NCBI GenBank assembly: GCA_963920765.1
Contig: OY987243.1
Coordinates: 9,176,001 to 9,240,000 of the forward strand
Direction: 5' to 3'
Source of the DNA: Ulota crispa
Lineage: Eukaryota; Streptophyta; Bryopsida; Orthotrichales; Orthotrichaceae
Length of the DNA: 64,000 bases
Under the pieces are notes generated by a model that did no database searches, was not told the DNA's origin, and was given only the letters and a program-made list of their open reading frames with translations. Below, in pieces: positions 49,047 through 60,888 of the stretch. The translations under genes were made by a program, and so were the position numbers. Within the stretch, counting starts at the first letter, position 1; each line of letters opens with the position of its first letter.

Positions 49047-49493
49047 AGCTCTCACCTACTACCTCGGCTCGGTCACCCAGGTTTAGGCTTTAGGGTTTGA
49101 AACTTAGGGGTGACGTTGTAACATTAACCCCTAAACGCCAACGTGAACATTCTATGTCCTCTAGTGAAACATAGTAGGGGTTTCATATATCTCAAAAAAA
49201 TGATGAACGAATGCCCATGAATTAGTTTTTGTTCATGGGTGAATACGCTATGACGACCTTTAGGAGGTTGTCATGGATATGTTTTTCACAAATCTCATTC
49301 ACGTGGACAATTTTGGTGCTAAACAGCATATTTAAAACCCCTTAGTATAGGACAAAAATAAGCCGTTTTACATTTGATTTTTTTAAAAGCGATCATAAAC
49401 ACATGTCCCATCATGGAAGATAAAAAACAACCTCATCCAATACACTCATATTTTTAGATAACTCAAATTGTGAGAAGATTCAAAGGTATGGTA
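49047..49493. mobile_element. TTAA element left end with an inserted short TIR element
   Basis: TTAACCCCTAAACGCCAACG starts at 49124 and resembles the TTAA-element ends elsewhere; its own partner end is uncertain (possibly 50443). Inside, 49168-49346 runs from TAGGGGTTTCATATAT to TTTAAAACCCCTTA. In reverse complement this is a 179-bp deletion derivative of the inner 44756-45404 element (shared ACCAAAATTGTxCACGTGAA). Confidence 0.5.
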
Positions 49494-50443
49494 TTGATCC
49501 CTAAAGGTCCAAGCCTTTTTTTCTATGAAAGTCACTAATAATTGCTACTTTTGAGGGAATGAGTAGAAAAGTAGGAATTTTTTTTAATGGAAATCCAACC
49601 ATAGGATCTTGGCCTAGACTATGAGAGGTACATGTGGGAAAAAAACCAGCTCATTCTAGATGTAGACAAGTTGAGATATAGGCATTTAAAGTGAAAAAAA
49701 AAGTTTTTTTCCCTACTGGTCAAAAATTTCAAAAGCCTTTGACTGCTCCTATATAAAAAAAAATGCTCTAAGCAAAGTTGAGGTTTATTTTTTCCATGTA
49801 GAAGACCAAGTTAAGTATGTGTGAGAATTTTCAAATGATTTGGAGGTGTGAATCATACTTTGTAAAATCTTGCAATGCCAGAAGGTCATGAAATTTGCAT
49901 ATATACATTAGGCAAAATTGGAGGATTTATGTAAAACTCAAATATTCAAATCACATTGATCCAAATAATGAAAACAAAGGGTTCTTAGCTTACTACAGCT
50001 TGGGAAAAAAACTAACCAAAAAACAAATACACAAAGTACTCAAAAAAGTAAAGCACCAAAGTTTACAAGGGGCAAAAGGAATGGAGGTTTGGGAGTCCCA
50101 TACCTACCCGCAAACTAAAACTTCTCACTCATTAATCATTGAATGATTCAAAGCTTCCCACTTATCTATAAATCTAAAGAACCAATTTCAGATTTTCATT
50201 TTTTTAAATGAAATTTTTAAAGAAGTTTTTTGGGCTACCTAGATTGCATGCCCTCCTCATTTTTCAGAAATTCACACAACTTCTTCAATAAATGTTGAAA
50301 TGAAAAAAAAGATTAGATGCTCGCATAGGTTTTGGAATTCCTTACCTTCAATAAAAAAATTCAAAGCTCAAACTAGTTTAGCTATTGGTACATGCTTGAA
50401 ATCCATTTGTCCCCGAGGGGACGATTGGGCCTTTAGGGGTTAA
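49494..50443. mobile_element. TTAA-type MITE, copy of the 31138-32068 family
   Basis: The left end is mutated (TTGATCCCTAAAGGTCCAAG) and the right end is intact (GGGCCTTTAGGGG, TTAA at 50440-50443). The interior aligns with 31138-32068 throughout, including GGAAATCCAACCATAGGATC. Confidence 0.7.
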
Positions 50444-50602
50444 ATCCCATATTGCCCTTCTTGAGATTTTCATGAAGTCATCATGTATTGTTGACTTTTG
50501 CAACTTTTAGAAACAATACTATAAGGTGGGCACCTGTTACAGCCCTACAATGCTATAGGATAGGGTAGGCCATGGTTACCAGCTTAACGTTTAAGGGTTA
50601 AA
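50440..50602. mobile_element. Truncated inverted copy of the 37513 TTAA-type family
   Basis: Reverse complement of 50440-50602 matches 37513-37690 (CCATGGTTACCAGCTTAA/TTGGTAACCATGG; GTTGACTTTTGCAACTTTTA; AAGGTGGGCAC). It shares the TTAA at 50440 with the neighbouring element, giving a back-to-back fusion. Confidence 0.6.
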
Positions 50603-53459
50603 GCCTTAAAGAGTTCCAACTCTAAAACATTAAAGTGAAAGTGGGTGAACTCTGTATTGATCAATTAGTGGGCATCATAGTTGGAAGTTGAAGGGGAGAT
50701 AATATCATTGATATCACATGTGATATCTTATGAGATAAAATGTTGAACACCATTTTGATGCTTTTTTTACTTGTGAATTTGGTAACCTAAAAATTATAGT
50801 AGGTGAAGCAATCACCGAATGATCCTCACTTTTAAAAATCTCAAAATGGTAAATATTCCCAAAATATGGCATCACTTTTAAAACTCCAAAAATTCCTATC
50901 TTTTGGTGCTGTGGTAGTTGCTTTAAAAAATAGGATTTTTTGAAAACTTTAAATTGATAACTTCCCTTTTCAACTTTCAACTTTGACAATGCCTGTTACA
51001 ATATTCAACAACCGTGAAATTTTAAGAGCTTGAGTGGTACTTATCAAAGTTTCGTAAAGTATAAGATATTTTATCCACTTAAAAAAACATGAACTTTATG
51101 ATAGAGGATACATGATTTTGATGTTTTAGTCATTATTGTGTCATTACTCAAGAGGGAGGGATGGAAAACAATATTGAGGATTTTCAGTGTTCAACTTCCA
51201 AATTGTCACTTAAGCACATTCTTTCACCTTTGAAATGTATAATATTTAAAGAAATGAAATTCATTGCAAATAAAGCTATGGGAAAATTTTCCCCAAGAAA
51301 CTTGAAGAACTAAACATTATCAACAAAAGTGGGTTTTGATTCCTAGACAATTGAAGATGAAAGAATTTGTGGCTGAATTTTGTACTAACCTAATATGACA
51401 TCTCCAATCCTCGCTTCAATCCTAGTAAAGTTCAACTATTGAGAGTTGTATTTATAAATGATCAACAACATCTTGGTGGCTCAAGAAATGATGATGATTG
51501 AGATGAAAGTTGATATACAATATGATTTTCAATTTAGCATGATGCTATTATTTACACAAAAATAAGCACTAGCAACAAAGGCCTTAGAACCTACTTTTGA
51601 GTTGTCACATAGATATGTATTTTTACTATTGAAAGCAATAATGACAAAATACATTTCTATTAATTCTTAAATTTTCACCATGACCTTCCAAGTCATTTGA
51701 AAGTCAATTTGTTTTGTTAAAACATTTATATAAATTACACTTGATCTAAATCAAATATCACTTTTCATTATTGTTTGGTCCTTATATGACTATGATCATA
51801 TGCAAATGACCAATATCAATTGAAATATGAAAAAATTTGGATTATTATGGAAGTCAATAACACTTTGACCATATACAAAAACTATACATTTTTCTTCATA
51901 TAACATGATTGTTTTTTGTGTATTTCTAATGTTTGTTTCTATGCATGAATGTTCAGAAAGCACTTGTTTAGATCACCTTGTTATTCAAAAATAAAAGTAA
52001 TGAAGAGTGACCTATAACATCAGATTTGTAATGCACTACTTTAAATTAACAAAAAATCACTTGTTTACTCAATTGAACAAGATTTTGTAATATATTTGTA
52101 ACCTTGTTTTGGTACCTTGCATTAGTTTGAATTAATTTTTAGGGAAAGAAATTATCGTAACTTTTTGGTGTTAAAGAAAAGTAGCAATTCCTAAATGTAC
52201 AACAAAAACAAAGAAATTGTTGCTTTATAAATTAATGTAATTTGAAGCACACAAAATACTATGTATGAGATGCATGAGAGCAAAGCACAAGAGGCAAACA
52301 ACAATGCTTGAAGCAAATGGCAAGTAACAAGGAAACCACTTTTAATGGTTGCTAGTATATTCCTATATTGCAATTCACTAGCATAGTCCAATACATCAGC
52401 CATACCCTAAATTTACACTTGTTCATTCATATCAACCAAGCTCTGGCTAGCCTTTAAATAGTCCAACTAGTTGATATCCTATTTTATGGAAAGAGTCATT
52501 TAAAATCCATCCATCCTATTCAAATATTAAGAGGCCAAAATTTCAGATATTTTCCCACTCATTGATAAATTTTGTCTTGTCAAATTTTTGTTTTTTATCT
52601 TCTACTCTAAAATAACTCCAATTGATAATTTTGCCATTTCCATCGGATTACTCTCTTTTACAGCTGGTTCTCTCTGGTCATTTTTCTAAGGTTGCTGACA
52701 TAACTTCTTGTGCCTATCCAGCGGTGGTCGACACTATAGTTCAAATGTCTAACTTAATATTTCAAATGTACATGCCCTAAGGGCATCACCACTGGCCCTA
52801 ATAAAGCAAGCCATTTTGGCTTGCAAATGGTGGGGGCCATGTAGGTGCCATCCAATATGGAGGCTTGTAGGAACCACCATGACCTCTTAAAATGTTGAAG
52901 ACCATTGGAAACATGGGTGAAAGGATATGGTAAAAACGAAGCCACCAAGTATATGTCTTCTCACTCCATATCCTTTATTTCATTTGCCAATACTGTTAAT
53001 TGCCAATCAAGACAGTTGATGCTTTGGGTTGTTTGATCAATTTTTTTAATAAAATTGGTTTTCTAATTAATAAAAAATTCAAATACTATTGATGTTATGG
53101 GCTGTAAGCTTTTTGTTATGTTTACCATTAGAACACAGATCCACTACATTAGGCCGAGGATAAAGTAGTGCATCATTGTAATTCAATTCTCACTTCATAT
53201 GTGGTGATTCTAGAATATAACAAATGAGAGTGCAAAAATCTAATGTACTAGATGTCCAGTGCTCAATGTGAACTCATTCAAAGGACTGACAAAATCCATG
53301 ATGACATGGCAATTTCCTTCCAAAGCCACTAGTAGAAACTCCGTCCAAAACAATAGAAAACCAATAGTTTCTTGTTCATTTGGGCACTTGCCCACGCTAA
53401 TTGACTAATTTAACAGAATTCTGTAAAAAACTAAATACGTTCTATTGATTTGGACACCA
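50603..53459. other. AT-rich intergenic, nothing recognised
   Basis: About 2.85 kb of AT-rich sequence. Open frames at 50714-50989 (-), 52191-52403 (-) and 52754-52948 (-) lack motifs. Near 52780 a GGGCATCACCACTGG block resembles MITE ends known from plants, but I see no partner end. Confidence 0.4.
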
Positions 53460-54600
53460 TTATCTAAATCAACAGAAATTTTGGAATCTTTTGGGAATCT
53501 TTTGGGAATTTTTTGTGAATCTTTACGAATCTTTTGGAAATCATTGAGAATCTTTTTAGGACTTTTAAGAATATTTAAGAATCTTTTCAAGAAATTAGAA
53601 TCTTTGAGAATGTTCTTGGAATCTTTGAGAATCTTATAGGAATCTTTGGGAATCTTTGGGAATCTTTGGGAATCTTTAGAAATCTTCTCAAGTTTTTTTG
53701 GAATCTTTGAGAATATTTGAAGATAATTGAGAATCTTTAAGAATCTTTAAGAATCTTTAAGAATCTTTAAGAATCTTTTGGGAATCATTGAGAATCTTTG
53801 AGAATCTTTTCAAGATTTTAGAATCTTTGAGAACATTCTTGGAATCTTTGAGAATCTTTTAGGAATCTTTGAGAATCTTTGGAAATCTTTTGGAATCTTT
53901 GAGAATCTTTTAAGAATCTTTGAGAATCTTTGAGAATCTTTGAGAATCTTTGAGAATCTTTGAGAATCTTTGAGAATCTTTGAGAATCTTTGAGAATCTT
54001 TGAGAATTTTCAAGAATAATTTTGGAATCTTTGAGAATTGTTTGGAATATTTGAGAATCTTTGGAAATGTTCTAGGAGTTTTGAATTTTTTGAGAATTTT
54101 TGAAATTTTTAAGAATCTTCTTGGAATCTTTTTGGAAGCTTTGAGAAGCTTCGAGAATCTTTAAGAATCTTTGGGAATCTTTGAAAATCTTTTGAGAATC
54201 TTTGGAAATCTCTGGGAATCTTTTCAAGTTTTTTAAGAACCTTTGAGAATCTTTGAGAATCTCTGAGAATTTTCAAGAACCTTTTTGAAATCTTTGAATA
54301 TCTTTTAGGAATATTTGAGAATTCTTGAGAATCTTTGAGAATAGTTTGGAATATTTGAGAATCCTTGGAAATGTTCTAGGAATTTTGAATTTTTTTGAGA
54401 ATTTTTGAAATTTTTTAAGAATCTTCTTGGAATCTTTTTGGAAGCTTTGAGAAGCTTCAAGAATCTTTAAGAATCTTTGGGAATCTTTGGAAATCTTTTG
54501 AGAATCTTTTTGGAAATTTTAAATTTTTTTGAGAATCTTTGAGAATTTTCAAGAACCTTTTTGGAATCTTTGAGAATCTTTTTAAAATCTTTATGAAATT
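53460..54600. repeat. GAATCTTTGA minisatellite, about 1.1 kb
   Basis: Short units of the type GAATCTTTGA (10 bp) with variants such as GAATCTTTTGG and GAATCTTTAA fill the region. The cleanest run is about 53915-54010, with about ten identical units. A larger-scale repetition is visible: the block around 54040-54200 recurs at about 54330-54490 (GGAAATGTTCTAGGA, GGAAGCTTTGAGAAGCTTC), spacing about 290-300. The repeated minus-strand frame (FSKILKDSQR) is a by-product of the repeat, not a gene. Confidence 0.9.
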
Positions 54601-55474
54601 TGTTAAAGTACTTCAAAATATTTATAGAAATAGAATCTCTTAGACTAAATTAGAGTCCTTTAGAAATCTTTTTGTAATTCATCAAATTACTTTAAAATAT
54701 TTTTAATAAAAAAGCTATTACAATAGTTTAGGTTTTTTTTTTGAAATCTTTCTAGAATCTTTTTGGACCTGTACATTGACTGGTTTTATTTTCTTTACTT
54801 TTCACAATTTGGTTAGATTTAAAATTAGCAGCCTTTAAAGTCAAGTAAAAACATGACCATAATTACAAAAAAATAAACAGTTTTCTGTTGATCTAAACAC
54901 TTTTGGACACAACTTCACTAATTCAACAAAATTTTATATAAAAAGTACAACATTTTGTTGTTTTAAATACCAAAATATCCTTACAAACAAATATAAAAGA
55001 TGCTCCTCAATTCTGTGAAAAAATCATATATGTCCCTCAAGGATTAAAAGTACCAAAAATATCTTTCCTTTTTATATAAATATCAACAATGCTTCTAATA
55101 TATTGGAAAAATAATAAAAATGCTCCTCAACTATTTTATATTATTTATATCTTTGTGTTATATGATAACCAAGTGTATAGTTTAATGCAAATTCTTACAA
55201 GAAACCAAAGGCAATTTTACATTTCAAATAACACAAGGATATATTTAACATTTCAAAATAGAAAAGCTTTCTTATTATTTTTCCAAAATAATAGGAGTAT
55301 AATAGATATTCCTACAGAAAAATAGAATATTTTTTATGTTTCAAATATTTTTGGTGTAAACTTGATATTTTGAAAGATTTAAAGGGTATTTTTAGTATTT
55401 TTTCTTCTATTACTAACCAAATGAATTAAAAAAAAACAATCTTATATAAAATATTTTTATAAGCTTTACAAGAT
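54601..55474. other. AT-rich intergenic
   Basis: No gene recognised. The open frame at 55089-55325 is AT-rich without motifs. Confidence 0.45.
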
Positions 55475-55886
55475 GGGAATTGATATGTGTACCACACCCT
55501 TCCAATTACTATACCACACCACGGGGTAATTTTTAGATTTCTACCATCAAAAAGTTGAATTTGAAAATTTTGTATTCAAATTTGGACTTAGAGATGGTGA
55601 TATTGTCTAGAACCATAAAAAAAGTTGCAGTTCAACAACATCCAATGAAAAAGTTTAATTAGGGAGAAAATTGTTAATTTTACTTTTGTTTGTAAAAAAA
55701 GATAAGCTTTTTCATTGGGTGTTGTTGAATTGCAACTTTTTTTATGGTCTTAGACAATATCACAATCTCTAAGTCCAAATTTGAATTCAAAATTCTCAAA
55801 CTCAAATTTTTGATGGTAGAAATCTAAAATTTACCTCAAAGATGTGGTATAGTAGTTCAAAGGGTGTGGTTCACATATTAATGCCC
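55475..55886. mobile_element. Long fold-back element, 412 bp, with about 170-bp arms
   Basis: The arms start GGGAATTGATATGTGTACC and, at the right in inverse, GGGCATTAATATGTGAACC, followed by ACCACACCCTT. The arms continue through TTTAGATTTCTACCATCAAA and CATTGGxTGTTGTTGAA with few mismatches; the central loop is about 60 bp. It is non-coding. A target duplication was not clear. Confidence 0.85.
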
Positions 55887-56409
55887 TTAAAAAGTATCCA
55901 AAACTATTCAAAATTCTATCAAATTTTGATTTTATAATTGCAAGGTATTAATTTCGTAACTTTTCACGATTTCATGTTATTTAAAACTATCAAACTATGA
56001 AGGCTATTTTAACAAAATAAGGTTCTTTTTATAAAAAAACTAGCATTAAATAATAGTTATTAATGAATCCAACCTTTGCCTGCAACAATCCTTTTGAGAT
56101 TTGTGAATTCCAATAAAAATTTATAAACAAAATCAAAAAGATGAAAATAAACAATTTATTTAAAATTTCTAAACACCTTCTTTGATTTTAGCTCACAACT
56201 TTTGATAAAAAGATTGAAATCCAAAAAAAATTGTTGGAGGTGAAAGTGAAATACATTTACCAACTTTTTTTAGTTCTAAGTTTTTTGAAATAAAGTCTTT
56301 TAATGGGCCAAAATAGCCTCCAAAGTCTATTAGCTTACTAAAAACATGAACATTTAATGTACAAATAGAATCATGATTCTATTGTGCACATGTGTGAGTG
56401 CACGTGCAC
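55887..56409. other. AT-rich intergenic
   Basis: Nothing recognised beyond AT-rich sequence. Confidence 0.45.
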
Positions 56410-56580
56410 TAGTGATTGTAAGTAATGTGGTAGAGTTGTGGAGTGTGAGCCCAAAGGTGGGGAGTTCAAACCCCACTATCGGCAACCTTGCCTGATGATG
56501 CGGGCAGCTGTCTAGCCCTCAAAAAATTTCACTTTTTTATTAAAAAAAATAAAATTCTATGAAAAAAAATTTTAAATTAA
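56410..56580 (+). mobile_element. tRNA-derived SINE
   Basis: An RNA polymerase III A box, TGGTAGAGTTG (56428-56438), fits TRGYNNARNNG exactly. A B box, AGTTCAAACCC (56463-56473), matches 10 of 11 positions of GGTTCRANNCC. The B box sits in a good T-arm stem (GTGGGG/CCCCAC). A tRNA-unrelated part and an A-rich tail follow. The anticodon stem does not pair, so it is not a working tRNA gene. Confidence 0.6.
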
Positions 56581-56903
56581 AAAAAAAGAAGAATTGAACA
56601 ACATAAAATATGTGAAAATTAATAGAAAATCAACAAAAAACAGCAAATAATCAACAAAAAATAAACAAAAAATCAATAGAAAATCAACATACTCTTGTTG
56701 AAAAGTATCCAAATCAACTTAACCAAATCCACAATAAAAATCAATAGTTTTTGGTTGAAATTCTATTGATTTTGTGCTGAATATTCTACTAGTGCAAATC
56801 CGTGCATGATCCCTTTCAAGGACAATCCTGAACCCGCCATTTCGTTAAATCTTTTTTTTGTTTTGAGTTTGCCTGCAGTGACCCATTTCCGTGATTCCTA
56901 CTC
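56581..56903. other. AT-rich spacer
   Basis: Contains several near-repeats of AAATCAACAAAAAA type (56615-56690). No gene. Confidence 0.4.
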
Positions 56904-57380
56904 TCAATGTTGACATAGCAAATTCCATGAGCATATTACAAAAACACCAGGGTATGAAATGCTCACCTCCTCCACATCTTGTTCTTCCTCACTTTCTTCC
57001 TCCTCTTGCTGTTCTTCACTTCCTCCTTCCTCTGACAAAGGGGAGTCTTGTTCAGCGTCGATGCCGTAAGTCGGGTCCTCCACTTCCTCCCTTTCCTTTG
57101 CCATTCTGCTTGAACACCGCTTACTCCTTAATCGTCTTATTCCCTCTTCCATGTCAATGATGCTTCGTCCCCTTTCGCGCACCTCGCAGCTGCTTTTGAA
57201 AACCTGCGCCGTGTTAGTAGCAATCAACCTTAGCGTCGGCAAGGTAATTGTTGGAAACTTAGACACATTACAAAAAACTTCAACTTGGAGTTCATCTGGT
57301 AAATTAGCCACGGCTTTTGTGAGACTTGTCACAAGTGATTCTATTACCAATAAATCACAACCTGAATGCGCCTTGTTCAT
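56904..57380 (-). CDS. Acidic hypothetical ORF or exon
   Basis: The frame has 158 codons and an uninterrupted minus-strand reading. The middle part, ERGRSIIDMEEGIRRLRSKR, is basic. The C-terminal part is strongly acidic (SEEQQEEEESEEEQDVEE), followed by a possible splice donor, GAG|GTGAGC, near 56964. The real coding part may end there, with more exons downstream on the minus strand. No family is recognised. The composition could suit a nuclear or chromatin-associated protein, but that is only compositional. Confidence 0.35.
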   Translation of the reverse strand: MNKAHSGCDLLVIESLVTSLTKAVANLPDELQVEVFCNVSKFPTITLPTLRLIATNTAQVFKSSCEVRERGRSIIDMEEGIRRLRSKRCSSRMAKEREEVEDPTYGIDAEQDSPLSEEGGSEEQQEEEESEEEQDVEEVSISYPGVFVICSWNLLCQH

Positions 57381-59569
57381 TCACACATTGTTATTCTTCC
57401 TACCATTCAAGCAACACCCCTAATTGATTCTCCAAAATCAGAAACCTCTCTACACTTTATAGTACACTGGAACTAATCATCACGCCAAATGGTTAACCCA
57501 CATATCCATTTGTATATACTCAATCGAATTCACGAGAACAAATGTGGGCTTCCTTTGGCAAAACGACTTCTACCAGTCACATTTAAGACAACAAACGGCA
57601 CAAATGAAACCGACAGTAAATATATCGCTAAGTAAAGAGACATATAGAAGACAGCACATTAGGGTTACCACGTTTGTGACTGTTGAGATTAATCTCTTGC
57701 AAGTTCATTCTGTCAGTAGGAAGACCCTGACCCACCTTCCTTGTGCAAAAAAGGAAGTATGGATTCTTCCTAATGTGCCGCTCTTACTCAAACAAAAAAC
57801 CTCCCTATTCAATAAGATACTACATTTGATCACAACCAACACCACACAAAAAACTGCAGCAATAACGCCAAACGAATAGACACTCTAGAGAACAAGAGCA
57901 TCATACATTGTAGCAACCAACTGCAAGAAGTAACATCACAAAGAAATGACCTATGTAGTATGACTTAGGATAAGTCACGTCACTCTGTCAAGTGACATGA
58001 GGACAACTCAATAAACTCCAGCAATATCACAGAACAAATCGCTACTCCACACAACAACAACATCATACAACTCGGCAACCAACTAAGATAAGTGGCATCA
58101 GGAGGTAATGACCCTAAACACGCAACTTAGGACAAGCGGCGTCACTCTGTCAAGTAACATGCAAATGACTGTACATTAGGGTAAGAGGCTTAGTCACCTA
58201 CCAACCGCAATTTTCTTGAGCAATGATTACTGTAACTCGTGCATGTCTCAATCTGAAATTCTAATATAGCTTGGTAGTGCAAATGCGTATAATGGCACAA
58301 CCAAGTTGATTGAGCAACAATCTAAACGTTTCCATGAAGAGTAGTGGTCCACAAACAATAGATTAGTACTAGTGAATAGCAGTTTCAAGACCGCTTTACT
58401 CTTGGTAAATCACATGCATCTATTTGAACTGCACCAACCTATGAAACCTCGACAACTATTTGTAGCCCATCTACTTTGAGCTTGGGATTGACGTGAAGTC
58501 ATTCAATTAGCAAGTGCCGGTCCTCATCTTTTTTGTTCCGTATTCTCTGTTTGGTTAGGTTACTTGGGAAACTGCAGCAAATATTACTTCTCCTGCATCG
58601 TGGACGCTCCTTCCTACACTTTGTTCTCAAGATTGCCATCTATAGTCGGCTTCCTTGGTGGTACTCTCTCTGCTTGCAGAGAGGTGTCACAAAGGAAGCT
58701 TTGAAACTAAGAGGTGGATGTCAAAGAGTCGGAGGTTTGTAATGTGGTGAAGTACCTAATGCGGCAAGCGCCAATCCAAGTCAGCGACTTCAAGCGACCA
58801 CCTCACAATTTGCATCATCAAAGAGGCAACCGCTACCTCAACTCTTCGAGGAACTACTGCGTTTTAGATTCTTCTAAATGAGTGGCAAGCCTGACACACC
58901 TCTGACCTCCTCAACCCTCATTTCATTTTGGAGAAGACAGCGCGCATTAGCTACAGATTAAGACACTATGTTGTTCACACATTCTAAGGTACTGACTAAC
59001 TAGAGTGCTTCTTTTACTAAAGATTGCCCAGGCTAGCGCAATAGCAGAGAAGCGTGAAGTTTACCTACTATACTAGGAAGCAATCAAGAACTAATCCTAG
59101 AAGTGAAGCAGCATCGACGCACGCGACAACTAATCTCAGTAGGACCATCCGGCGACAACAACCTTAATCTTCAATCCTTCCTGCAAAAAGGGTAAGTCAC
59201 TCACCGTGACCCCTGTGTACCCTGGAAGTTCCTTGCAAGCTAGGGCAAGCCAAGCAATTGCAATTTTTTGTTGTTTTCTTCAATTCACTTAAAATAAAAC
59301 CGTTTGTACTTGTTCCGTGGTGCAGAGGCCATCAAGTAATTGGGAGCGCATGCCTTAATACATTTGGGGCATTCTTTGATTGATTGAGTGGAGAAGTAGA
59401 GGACGGAAGATTTGAAGGGACCTGCATCTATCCACCCCACAGATAGCGGCGGCGGTAACAATTACGGCTGGCGTTAGCGCCAACTTCAACGTTTATTACA
59501 TTTGCGTAGGTAGGGAACTTTGTGCGCGATCATGTAAATCCTACATATGACTGCCGCAAGTGATGTTTA
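57381..59569. other. Intergenic, base composition less AT-rich
   Basis: No long open frame; the frame at 57544-57879 (+) has no motifs. The sequence is closer to 45% GC by eye than the 7-13 kb region, which may mean old coding or element remnants that I cannot identify. Confidence 0.35.
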
Positions 59570-59733
59570 GACAACTTAGGCGGCAACTTTGGTTAGTCTT
59601 CTTATTGTGCTTTCTTAGTCATACTAGAAGAGTTTTGCTTTTTTGCAGTTGGACAACTTAGGCGGCGGCTTTGGTTAGTCATATTTTGTACTTTCTTAGT
59701 CATATTAGAAGAGTTTGGTTTTTTGCAGTTTGG
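59570..59733. repeat. 82-bp tandem duplication
   Basis: GACAACTTAGGCGGC begins at 59570 and again at 59652. The two units are nearly identical and each ends in a T run plus GCAG, which resembles a splice acceptor. It lies upstream of the SET-domain remnant. Confidence 0.8.
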
Positions 59734-60009
59734 GGAGTAAAATCTCATTGTTTGGTGGGGCGTTGATGTTGGTGGGTTAGTGGTAGTGTTGGTAGCAGTA
59801 GGAGGCTTTCCATCTCTCTATTTTTTCTTACCATTGCATTATTGTTTTGAATGAGCTCTTACGCATCTAATAGTGGACTAATTCCATGGCTTTGCATGTC
59901 CCACAAATTCCAATTATATTTGGACAAAGTAATGTATGAATGTATGCATAGATGAATTATACCACAGAATGTGACAACGGCCTGTACATTGTGGTAGGGG
60001 GGCATTGTC

Positions 60010-60888
60010 ATGTCTGAGGAGCAGCAAGCATTAAGACATTTTTAGCTTTGGAAGAAAGAGGAGGCCCAAGTAGACGCTCTTTTCCTAAGGAGATATTCAT
60101 GTCCTTGCTATGAATGTGTAGGTGGCAAAGTGCTTGACTGAGCAATCATCAGGAAACACTTGCGCACCAGGAAACAAGACCCTGCATTTACATCATCTAT
60201 TTTGGTAAGTACTTCCACTAACCTCTCCGGCTATAGTACACCATCTCCACTTCTGTACAAGTAATGTAATGACGAATTCTCTATAAAAAATTTAGGCTTC
60301 CAAAACATCCCCCGTTATAGCTGCGTCAATGAAGGCAATTAAAAAAGTTTTAAGGGAGGACACTATACTGGGGCAAGTACATTCAGCATGTGTTGTTGGA
60401 GAAGCCCTCTTGCTCCAAAATTCACGATCCAACATTTACGCTAGACAGTGGTATGATGGTCTATCCCTAGACTAAAACCGTTCTTATTCTCAAATCGGAG
60501 ATGGGAGGTACGGGTGTCCAAGTTTTCATTCATGGGTTGAGGTTTATTTGCGCTAGAGCTTGCCAAGGAGGGAGAGGATCTACTCCCCTTTGTAGGACAG
60601 GAATACACATTCACATAGTACCAGACTCTATGTGGTGTTCACTCGCGTATTAAGTCTCACGCGATGCAAGAGGAGGATGATGTGTATGTAGATGGGGATA
60701 CCAATACAAATAATGTCGCCGAGTATATTAACAGTTGCATTGGGCGTGAGGAAATAGGGAACATCTTATGGGAGTTTAGAATGTGCCCTACACGGTGGAA
60801 TATATTGGATTGGGGTCATGTGGTCACCATTGCAACCAGAAACATTGTTGCAGGAGAGGAACTCTATGCAAACTATAGTATGAGTTGA
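60010..60888 (+). pseudogene. Decayed SET-domain ORF with CPCYEC cluster
   Basis: Exon 1 starts at the ATG at 60010 (MSEEQQALRHF), contains CPCYECVGGKVLD, has one TAG and one TGA, and ends at 60204|GTAAGT. Exon 2 starts after TTTAG at 60296. In another frame, from about 60540, it reads GLFALELAKEGEDLLPFVGQ, the typical start of a SET domain (GxGLFAxxxIxxGE). The final frame from 60664 has NNVAEYINSC and VVTIATRNIVAGEELYANYS, which correspond to the NH(S)C-type and (E)ELxxxY motifs of the AdoMet-binding core. SET domains methylate lysines, usually on histones. At least two frameshifts separate these parts. It could be a transposon-borne SET ORF or a dead host gene. Confidence 0.5.

Noticed and set aside
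53405-54013. Minus-strand ORFs encoding repeated KILKDSQRFS
   Set aside because: They are translations of the GAATCTTTGA minisatellite; no start context or non-repeat part.
56410-56490. Functional tRNA gene
   Set aside because: A and B boxes are good but the anticodon arm does not pair and the acceptor stem is missing; SINE fits better.
57544-57879. 111-codon ORF as a gene
   Set aside because: Low-information composition, no recognised domain, no supporting neighbours.
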